Positions 1 through 6,002 of a DNA stretch of 6,756 nucleotides are shown piece after piece. The position numbers and the translations under genes are program-made. Within the stretch, counting starts at the first letter, position 1. Each line of letters opens with the position of its first letter. The stretch is from Actinomycetota bacterium (GTDB lineage Bacteria; Actinomycetota; Actinomycetes; S36-B12), in the NCBI GenBank assembly GCA_027729865.1, contig JAQCBM010000104.1:1-6756 (forward strand). Reading direction: 5' to 3'. The notes below the pieces were generated by a model. The model was not told the DNA's origin. It saw only the letters and a program-made list of their open reading frames with translations, and ran no database searches.

Positions 1-4
1 TGCA

Positions 5-1141
5 ATGCGAATACCAGCAATTCGTGCCGCTAATTCCCGAATAGTTCTTGCTCATCTAGCTGACGGCCATCCAGCGACCCGCGCCCAACTCGCCAAAGCG
101 ACGTCTCTCACACCCCAAGCTCTCGGCCCGATTCTGAAGGGTCTAGTTGACGATGGTCTCGTCCTAGCCAGGAACAGCGCCCGATCAGGATCTGGTCGCC
201 CACCGGTCGAGTACGTCATGGATCCGAGAGGGTCGCTCTCGGTAACCGTGATTTATCGCTTTGCTCGATTTGCGATTCTCGTATCTGACGCTTCGGGTCT
301 CATCATCTCTCATCGGGAAATCCGGCATAAAGCCGCGACGGGACCGTCCCGCCTGCTGGGTCGCACCTTCACCCACTTGGACCGAATGCTTGATGAGGGA
401 GGTCTCGAAGTTGAGCGGATCACTGAAGTCACCTTCGCCGTCGAGGGTCGGGTCGATGAGGACCGTCTCATCATTCACGAGACGACGAGTTGGAGACAAC
501 ATGACGTTGACCTCGCCGAATACATCCGAGGTCGCTTGCCAGAACGGTCCACCCTGAAACTGACTGACAGCAATCGGGCAATGGCTGCCGCCGCCCTCCG
601 CGCAGTAGAGGTCAATCCAGCCGATCTGGTGCTCGTCTTGTGCATCATGTATGACACCTACATCTACCTGTCTGCAGACGGCTCCCTAATGTCCAGCCGT
701 TCGGGCAAGAGCGGCATGCTCGCCCACTGGCCCGTCGACGGCAACAATCGCCGTTGTACTTGCGGTCGACGTGGCTGCCTGCGCACGGTGTCCAGCGGCC
801 AGGCAGTCGTTGACAACTACGAGGAGCTCACCGGCAAGCGGCTAGCCGCCGGAATCGACGTCGTGAATCGCGTGAGCATCGGCGATGCTGACGCGATCGA
901 GGCCGTTGCAAGGTCCACTGACGAGCTATCCCGAGCGCTCGCCCCACTGCTAGAAATGTTCGACCCAGACCGGCTCATCGTGACCGGAGCAGTCGGCGGG
1001 CCGGAGAGTAGGGGTAGCCACCAACTCGTCGCCGCAATCCGCCAAAACCTCAATGCAACTCAACGTGCACTGCAGATCGATGTCGTTCAGCCAGAGGTGG
1101 CCAAGGTTCCCATGGCTGCTCTCCTCCTAAGACACCCCTGA
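5..1141 (+). CDS. ROK-family (NagC/XylR/Mlc-like) transcriptional regulator
   Basis: Probable DNA-binding repressor or activator of the ROK family, 378 aa from the first ATG, a normal family length. An N-terminal winged helix-turn-helix spans about residues 8-72: the R..N opening, then RAQLAKATSLTPQAL, then the wing motif SGRPP..Y at 64-70. The ROK core follows, with the zinc site H241, C251, C253, C258 at the same spacing as in Mlc, and the C-terminal LIVTGAVGG element at 324-332. The ATP-binding DxGGT motif is absent (about 79-86), as in many ROK repressors, so kinase activity is not expected. Sugar-contacting positions are also altered: the ExGH motif reads MLAH (238-241), GCLE reads GCLR (257-260), and NDAN reads TDSN (187-190). 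The effector is therefore probably not a simple sugar. The frame is open to the window edge, so a few more N-terminal residues are possible. The gene converges on the acyl-CoA genes; it may regulate them, but this is inference. Confidence 0.9.
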   Translation: MRIPAIRAANSRIVLAHLADGHPATRAQLAKATSLTPQALGPILKGLVDDGLVLARNSARSGSGRPPVEYVMDPRGSLSVTVIYRFARFAILVSDASGLIISHREIRHKAATGPSRLLGRTFTHLDRMLDEGGLEVERITEVTFAVEGRVDEDRLIIHETTSWRQHDVDLAEYIRGRLPERSTLKLTDSNRAMAAAALRAVEVNPADLVLVLCIMYDTYIYLSADGSLMSSRSGKSGMLAHWPVDGNNRRCTCGRRGCLRTVSSGQAVVDNYEELTGKRLAAGIDVVNRVSIGDADAIEAVARSTDELSRALAPLLEMFDPDRLIVTGAVGGPESRGSHQLVAAIRQNLNATQRALQIDVVQPEVAKVPMAALLLRHP

Positions 1142-1143
1142 CG

Positions 1144-2001
1144 TCAATCACGCAGGGGCCGGGTGCTGCTTCCCGAATCGAACACCGGCGCTCGCTTCTC
1201 GAGAAACGCTCGTCGGGCCTCCGCTGCGTCGGCAGTCTGCCGAGTCATCGTCTGCGATCGCGCCTCTAAAGCCAAAGCTTGGTCCAAGCTTCCAGCATGC
1301 ATATTTGACCACATAACTTCCTTCGTCATGGTCACCGCCATCGGTGCGTTTGCGGCAATGGCGTCTCCCAACTCCAGCGCATCCCCCAAGAGACTGTGCC
1401 CGCTCGATATCTGACAAATCAGTCCCGTCCGCAGCGCCTCGTCGGTACCGACTTGCCGACCTGTGACCATCCAGTCGAAGGCGATTGATGCACCAACCAG
1501 CCGAGGCAAGAAATAGGACACTCCCAATTCGCAGCCAGAGATGCCGCGCCGAACAAATCCGTTTGCGAAGGTCGCTGATTGCGAGGCGATGCGAAAATCG
1601 GAGGCCAGCGTCATCGCGAATCCAGCGCCAACCGCATGGCCGTTCACAGCGGCAATCACCGGAATCGGAAGGGCATGAATGGTCCGAATGATCCGCCCCA
1701 GCGACCATTGCAGGTGCTCGTAGTGCGCCATAGTCGGATCGAGTCCAGCCGATGAACGACTGAGAAACTCACCACTATCCTGCGTGTCCAACTTGATGTC
1801 GATGCCAGCGCAGAAGGCTCGTTGTCCGGCGCCCGTCAGCACGATTGTTCGACATGACCGCTCGCTAGCCGCCTCGCGCAAGGCCGTTACAAGCCCATCA
1901 ATCATGGTGGTCGTCAGAGAGTTTAATCTCTCCGGCCGATTGAGCGTGATGATCGCGACCTGGCCCTGCCGCCGGGAGAGAACCTCCGGCGCGTGTGTCA
2001 C
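1144..2001 (-). CDS. Enoyl-CoA hydratase/isomerase (crotonase) family protein
   Basis: Crotonase-fold enzyme of 285 aa acting on acyl-CoA thioesters, expected in the cytoplasm. Family signatures are the NRPERLNSL segment (21-29), the first oxyanion-hole element CAGID (64-68), the second one in GHAVGAG (121-127), LPRLVGA (165-171), and a C-terminal helix ending in FLEKRAPVF. Both glutamates used by classical enoyl-CoA hydratases are missing: the GGGCE position is A129 and the QPE position is F149. E158, in SGCELG, lies near the acidic residue of dienoyl-CoA isomerases and may serve instead, which would favour an isomerase or an atypical hydratase. I chose the GTG at 2001: it overlaps the ligase stop as GTGA, has GGAGG four bases upstream, and starts at the usual family position. 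A longer in-frame start at 2046 would add 15 residues with no family character. It is the last gene of the catabolic block; the substrate is unknown. Confidence 0.9.
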   Translation of the reverse strand: MTHAPEVLSRRQGQVAIITLNRPERLNSLTTTMIDGLVTALREAASERSCRTIVLTGAGQRAFCAGIDIKLDTQDSGEFLSRSSAGLDPTMAHYEHLQWSLGRIIRTIHALPIPVIAAVNGHAVGAGFAMTLASDFRIASQSATFANGFVRRGISGCELGVSYFLPRLVGASIAFDWMVTGRQVGTDEALRTGLICQISSGHSLLGDALELGDAIAANAPMAVTMTKEVMWSNMHAGSLDQALALEARSQTMTRQTADAAEARRAFLEKRAPVFDSGSSTRPLRD

Positions 2002-3548
2002 GATTCCTCCATCGCGAGTTCGGCCGGCACGTCCGATCCCTCCCAATAGGGATCGCTAAGCAGGTGCTTCCGGAGCTTGCCACTTGCCTCGCGGGGCAGG
2101 GAATCGACAATGTCAACCGACTTGGGGACCTTGAAAGGGGCGAGGCGCTCGGCCGCGTATGCAATGACCTGGGACTCATCGAGGATGAGTCCCGGCCTCA
2201 CCTCTACCACGGCTTTGACCTGTTGACCCCAGTATTTGTCGGGAATGCCAAACACGGCGACATCGGCGATGGATGGATGCTGGCTGAGCACCGCCTCGAC
2301 TTCGGCGGGATAGACATTTGTTCCGCCGGTGATAATTAGGTCGACCCTTCGGCCCGCCAGAAACAAAAATCCATCCTCGTCAAGCCATCCGAGATCGCCC
2401 ACTGTGAAACGGCCATCTGGCAGAAGCATGAGGGCCGTCTTCTCTGAGTCTCCGAAGTACTCCGGGGACCCATCGCGCCGCTTGGCGTAAATCGTTCCAA
2501 CTTCTCCAGCAGGGAGATCCATCCCCTGATCGTCCACGATCGACAGTTCTATTGCGCTGGTTGCTCGGCCAACGGTCCCAGGGCGCTCCAACCAGTCGCT
2601 GGACGTTGCGATGACCGGTCCGATGCCCTCGGCAGAACCGTAAAGTTCGACGACTACAGGTCCGAACCACTCGATCATTCCTCGCTTGACCCACGGTGGA
2701 CATGAAGCAGCGGTGTGCAGGATCCACTTGATCGACGAAATGTCGTGCCGACGGCGTTCTTGCTCCGGTTGCTTCAGCAGCTGGATAAGTTGGGTGGGAA
2801 CCAACGCCGCGCCCGCAATTGAGCGATCGTGGATTGTGCGTAGCGCTTCACCCGGGCTCCATCCATCAAGAATGTCGAGCCGATTACCACGAGCTAATGA
2901 CGCCCGCAGAACTGCCGCACCAAGCGCGTGATAGGCAGGGGTACACAACAGTATGTGATCATCCGCCGGCATCCCAGTGAGTTCTCCCCAAGCGCCGTAG
3001 AGGGAGGGAAGTTCAATTGCCGAACCTTTCAGATCGGGTCGAACCACCCCCTTAGAGCGACCGGTCGTGCCGCCGGTGTATTGAAGCGGAGAGCCCAGCG
3101 GACCCACAGGCAATGGTGCATCGCTGTGACCGTGCAACCACTCCTCGTAGTCTGGTCCCAACACAATAATCCGGTTGACCCCAGCGCTGGCGGCCGCCTC
3201 ACGACCCAGCGACTCTAACGACGGGTCGACCATTAGCACTGAAGCTCCGGAGTCAACGAGGAGTTCACTCAACTCAGGAACAGTCAGATGCCAATTTAAA
3301 GGCACATAGCGACTGCCATTCCGTCCGTTGCCAAGCGCTGCTTCTACCCATTCCATTCGGTTCTTTGCCAGAAGTGACCAGACCTCACCGGGACCCACGC
3401 CCTCCACCCGGAGCCCGTTCGCGAAGCGCCGAGCCCGCATCTCCAAGTTTGCCCAAGACAACCAATCGTCGCCACAACGCACCGCCTCAGCTTCAGGACG
3501 GATCGCGGAGGCCGGCAAAATCTCATATGGTTGCACTGCCACTGTCAT
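1998..3548 (-). CDS. AMP-forming acyl-CoA ligase (FadD-like)
   Basis: Adenylate-forming enzyme of 516 aa that should activate a carboxylic acid to an acyl-AMP and then to an acyl-CoA. Motifs appear in the usual order. The phosphate-binding loop YTGGTTGRSKGV is at 157-168 and the adenine-binding LYGSAEG at 302-308. GDLGWLDEDGFLFLAGR spans 384-400, containing D385 and hinge-region R400. GGTNVYPAEVE is at 408-418, and the A10 motif PREASGK ends at K491, the expected catalytic lysine. All residues needed for both half-reactions seem present. There is no signal peptide or membrane segment. The ATG overlaps the dehydrogenase stop as ATGA, and a purine run (3551-3558) precedes it. Its own stop overlaps the crotonase GTG. 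Family members take fatty, aromatic, terpenoid or steroid side-chain acids, and the sequence alone does not tell which. Confidence 0.93.
   Translation of the reverse strand: MTVAVQPYEILPASAIRPEAEAVRCGDDWLSWANLEMRARRFANGLRVEGVGPGEVWSLLAKNRMEWVEAALGNGRNGSRYVPLNWHLTVPELSELLVDSGASVLMVDPSLESLGREAAASAGVNRIIVLGPDYEEWLHGHSDAPLPVGPLGSPLQYTGGTTGRSKGVVRPDLKGSAIELPSLYGAWGELTGMPADDHILLCTPAYHALGAAVLRASLARGNRLDILDGWSPGEALRTIHDRSIAGAALVPTQLIQLLKQPEQERRRHDISSIKWILHTAASCPPWVKRGMIEWFGPVVVELYGSAEGIGPVIATSSDWLERPGTVGRATSAIELSIVDDQGMDLPAGEVGTIYAKRRDGSPEYFGDSEKTALMLLPDGRFTVGDLGWLDEDGFLFLAGRRVDLIITGGTNVYPAEVEAVLSQHPSIADVAVFGIPDKYWGQQVKAVVEVRPGLILDESQVIAYAAERLAPFKVPKSVDIVDSLPREASGKLRKHLLSDPYWEGSDVPAELAMEES
2006..2010 (-). 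promoter_or_regulatory. Ribosome binding site of the crotonase gene, inside the ligase 3' end
   Basis: GGAGG on the - strand sits four bases before the GTG at 2001, within the last ligase codons. It supports the GTG start and translational coupling through the GTGA stop/start overlap. Confidence 0.7.
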
Positions 3549-4768
3549 GACCCTTCCCGCCTAACAGACGTCAATTGGCTGAATGGGACGTTTCTGTCCA
3601 CTGCTGGTTCACGTGGCAAACCAAGCAAACGTTCGCCAATCGTATTTTTCTGAATTTCATCACTTCCGCCACCCAAACTCATCCCTCGGCAGTTCAGGAC
3701 CTGGAATGCGAAGAAGACCGCATCCTCGTCAGCAGCCGCCCACGCCGGTGACGCTGGGAATGCCATTCTGGCAGCGAATTCTGCAGCAGCTTGGCCTTGA
3801 CGGGTCCTCCATAGCTTTCCGATAGAAGGGTCAGTGTCACCTCTTCCCCGCAGATATCCGACGATTCTTTCGTTGATCCATAACTGGCTGAGCTCCTGCC
3901 GAACGATCGGATCATCGGTCCGACGCTTGCTCCTCGCAAGTTCGATGAGCTGCTGGACAGGAATTGGCACGCGGCCCCATAGACGTTCACGACCCAGATT
4001 GCGCATCGAAGCGACCCCGGTCTGACGGCGCTCGTGGGCCAGAAGGGCAACGGCCATTCGCCAGCCATCGTTCACGTCGCCAATCACCCAGTCAGAGGGG
4101 ATACGCGCTTCGTCGAGAAACACCTCGTTGAACTCGGCAGCCCCGGTCATTTGTCTCAGTGGCCTTACCGCAACACCAGGTTGCTCCATAGGCAACACGA
4201 ACATCGTAATGCCGCGATGCTTGGGCACATGCGGGTCGGTACGAGCCAACAAAATGGCCATCTGGCTGATTTGTGCGCCGGAAGTCCAGACCTTCTGACC
4301 GGTCACCCCCCATTCGTCCCCATCGCGAATCGCCTTTGTAGCCAGGGATGCGAGATCGGAACCAGCTCCCGGTTCAGAGTAGAGCTGGCACCATATCTCA
4401 TCACCTGCGAGGCCTGGACGAAGAAAACGTGACTTCAGAATGTCCGATCCGTAATCTCGAATCACGGGCAACGCCATACCGACGCCGATTCCGAAGAGTT
4501 CCTCTTCCGAAGGAATTCGACCGTTACTTTCTTCGAACCAGATCGCTATTTTTCCCGAATCTAAGGCTTGGCCTCCGAACTCAACTGGGTAGTCGAGGCC
4601 AGCCAGTCCCGCGTTAAACAACGCCCGTCGCCATGCGCGAGCCCGCTCGAGTTCTCCCTCAATTCCTTCCAGAGCATCTCTTAGTGTGACGTCAAAAAAG
4701 ATTCTGATCATGCGCCGAAATTTCTCGTCGGACGGAGAATCTTGACCCAATGATTGATCTCCTCTCAT
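3545..4768 (-). CDS. Acyl-CoA dehydrogenase (FadE-like)
   Basis: FAD-dependent enzyme that should oxidise an acyl-CoA to the 2-enoyl-CoA and pass electrons to ETF. From the chosen ATG it has 407 aa, a typical length. An N-terminal helical domain includes AGLDYPVEFGG (56-66). The FAD/substrate signature YSEPGAGSDLASL is at 130-142, WTSGA at 161-165, and the middle-domain NEVFLDEARIP at 214-224. The C-terminal motif GGGSDEIQKNTIGERLLG spans 366-383. That motif carries glycine where short- and medium-chain enzymes have their catalytic Glu in YEG. E246, in AHERRQTG, matches the alternative base position of isovaleryl- and long-chain enzymes. An in-frame extension to 4996 would add 76 residues rich in Arg, His and Tyr without family similarity, so I chose 4768, where AGAGGA lies four bases upstream. 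A Met at residue 20 is a weaker alternative start. Gene order dehydrogenase-ligase-crotonase suggests one pathway. Confidence 0.92.
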   Translation of the reverse strand: MRGDQSLGQDSPSDEKFRRMIRIFFDVTLRDALEGIEGELERARAWRRALFNAGLAGLDYPVEFGGQALDSGKIAIWFEESNGRIPSEEELFGIGVGMALPVIRDYGSDILKSRFLRPGLAGDEIWCQLYSEPGAGSDLASLATKAIRDGDEWGVTGQKVWTSGAQISQMAILLARTDPHVPKHRGITMFVLPMEQPGVAVRPLRQMTGAAEFNEVFLDEARIPSDWVIGDVNDGWRMAVALLAHERRQTGVASMRNLGRERLWGRVPIPVQQLIELARSKRRTDDPIVRQELSQLWINERIVGYLRGRGDTDPSIGKLWRTRQGQAAAEFAARMAFPASPAWAAADEDAVFFAFQVLNCRGMSLGGGSDEIQKNTIGERLLGLPREPAVDRNVPFSQLTSVRREGS

Positions 4769-4772
4769 GTCG

Positions 4773-4778
4773 TCCTCT
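4773..4778 (-). promoter_or_regulatory. Ribosome binding site of the acyl-CoA dehydrogenase
   Basis: AGAGGA on the - strand lies four bases before the ATG at 4768. It decides between this start and the far upstream one at 4996, which lies inside the ATPase coding end and gives an N-terminus with no family similarity. Confidence 0.6.
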
Positions 4779-4829
4779 GCGGTGTTGAATTTGGCGAACC
4801 GATTCCCTTGCAGGAGCTGGCAGCACTTC

Positions 4830-4844
4830 CAATTGTTGTAATTG
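4830..4844. repeat. Short inverted repeat, possible operator
   Basis: Perfect 5-bp arms CAATT and AATTG are separated by five bases, an AT-rich island in otherwise GC-rich sequence, about 62 bp upstream of the dehydrogenase start. A regulator half-site pair would look like this, but arms this short also occur by chance. No second copy was noticed. Confidence 0.25.
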
Positions 4845-4961
4845 CGCCCTCTCTTGCCGCACCGTCGCGCGCGCTGTTGCGGTGGATGATGTGCGCGGTG
4901 TCGACTGGGGTAATAGACGATCCGCTTGATGAGGTGCGCGTACGCTTTGCCCACATCTAGG

Positions 4962-6002
4962 TCACGCAACCGTTGATAGCGAAGAGATGGCCGCACCGTT
5001 TAGCTTCGGACCTGAAATGTGGAGGTGGCAAGCGACCTCCCCGCCTGCCTGGGTGGGCACAAAATCAGGAAACGATTGGTGACACACTTCCATGGCGTGG
5101 GGGCAGCGCTCCGCGAATGGACAACTGTTGACGGGCGCTCGCCCCGATGCGCCGGCAACGCCCTTACCTAACTCTCGTCGACGTTGAGACTTTTCGCGTT
5201 GGAGTTCGGGGTCAGGATCGGGAATGGAAGCCAGGAGCAATTCGGTGTACGGGTGCGCGGGGCGCTCGCAGACATCGTCTGCTGAGCCCGTCTCGACGAT
5301 CCGGCTGTGGTACATCACGGCGATCCGGTCCGAGATGTGTCGGACGACTGCGAGGTCGTGGGCGATGAATAAGTAGGCGACTCCTGTTTCGTCTTGGAGC
5401 CGCTCGAGCAGGTTGATGACCTGACTTTGTGTCGACACGTCAAGGGCTGACACCGGCTCATCAAGCACCAACAAGTCGGGATTGGTCGCCAGTGCACGAG
5501 CAATGGCAATGCGCTGGCGTTGGCCGCCTGAGAACTCGTATGGGAACCGGTTCAGGTGATGGCTCTGAAGGCCGACCTGTTCGAGCAGTTCGCCGGCCCG
5601 CCTGTCCCTGGCTTTCTTATCCATGCTGGAGTGGATCGCCAACGGCTCGCCGATGATGTCGCCAACAAGCATCGACGGATTCAAAGATCCCACCGGATCC
5701 TGGAAAACGACCTGAACCGCGTTGCGATAGGCCTTCGGGGTCACGCGGCCGAATTGGGTGGTGTCGAAATCGCCCAGCCGAATCGCGCCGGTGCTCGGTC
5801 GGATAAATTGAAGGATGACCCTTCCGATCGTCGTCTTTCCAGAACCCGACTCCCCCACCAGCCCCAAGGTTTCCCCGCGATCGACCGTGAAGTTGACGTG
5901 CTGGACGGCCCGGACGTCAGGCCGCCTCCGCCAAGGAAGCGCACCACGACCGCCGGGGAAGGTGATGCTGAGGTCCTTGACTTCAAGCAACGGTTTATTC
6001 AC
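4962..6002 (-). CDS. Oligopeptide/dipeptide-type ABC importer ATPase, OppF/DppF-like
   Basis: One of the two nucleotide-binding subunits of a peptide/nickel-type importer, 346 aa, attached to the inner face of the membrane via permeases not seen here. Walker A GESGSGKTT is at 50-58, the Q-loop glutamine at Q101 in VFQDP, the ABC signature FSGGQRQR at 157-164, Walker B LLVLDEP at 177-183, the D-loop SALD just after, and the switch His at H215. All ATPase residues are present, so it should be active. The C-terminal oligo_HPY region begins at HPYTELLLASIP (250-261) and carries four cysteines, C294, C300, C307 and C325. This pattern is linked to a [4Fe-4S] cluster in some mycobacterial homologues. 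The GTG start overlaps the stop of the preceding ATPase gene as GTGA. The transported compound cannot be inferred from an ATPase; peptides are the family default. Confidence 0.93.
   Translation of the reverse strand: MNKPLLEVKDLSITFPGGRGALPWRRRPDVRAVQHVNFTVDRGETLGLVGESGSGKTTIGRVILQFIRPSTGAIRLGDFDTTQFGRVTPKAYRNAVQVVFQDPVGSLNPSMLVGDIIGEPLAIHSSMDKKARDRRAGELLEQVGLQSHHLNRFPYEFSGGQRQRIAIARALATNPDLLVLDEPVSALDVSTQSQVINLLERLQDETGVAYLFIAHDLAVVRHISDRIAVMYHSRIVETGSADDVCERPAHPYTELLLASIPDPDPELQREKSQRRRELGKGVAGASGRAPVNSCPFAERCPHAMEVCHQSFPDFVPTQAGGEVACHLHISGPKLNGAAISSLSTVA

Larger units (their letters stand above)
4769..4961. other. Intergenic gap between ABC ATPase and acyl-CoA dehydrogenase genes
   Basis: This 193-bp stretch is the only sizeable non-coding gap in the window. 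It separates the ABC transporter block from the acyl-CoA block on the same strand. Reading frames cross it on both strands, but none has recognisable family character or a convincing ribosome binding site, so I treat it as non-coding. I see no GC-rich hairpin followed by a T-tract in the direction of transcription, and no convincing -35/-10 pair. It could hold a secondary promoter for the catabolic genes, or simply be a spacer in a longer transcript. Confidence 0.6.

Noticed and set aside
1148..1708. 186-codon - strand frame overlapping the crotonase
   Set aside because: It is the shifted frame of the crotonase gene, whose own frame carries all the family motifs. No sign of a frameshift.
4850..4885. 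GCGCGCGC run and nearby GC-rich sequence as a terminator after the ABC genes
   Set aside because: No stable stem followed by a T-tract is visible in the direction of transcription.
4754..4960. Small + strand reading frame of 68 codons across the intergenic gap
   Set aside because: It has no recognisable domain and no clear ribosome binding site, and it begins inside the dehydrogenase gene on the opposite strand. Most likely a chance frame.
4769..4996. In-frame N-terminal extension of the acyl-CoA dehydrogenase (76 residues)
   Set aside because: It has no dehydrogenase-family character, is Arg/His-rich, begins inside the preceding ATPase gene, and a good ribosome binding site precedes the ATG at 4768.
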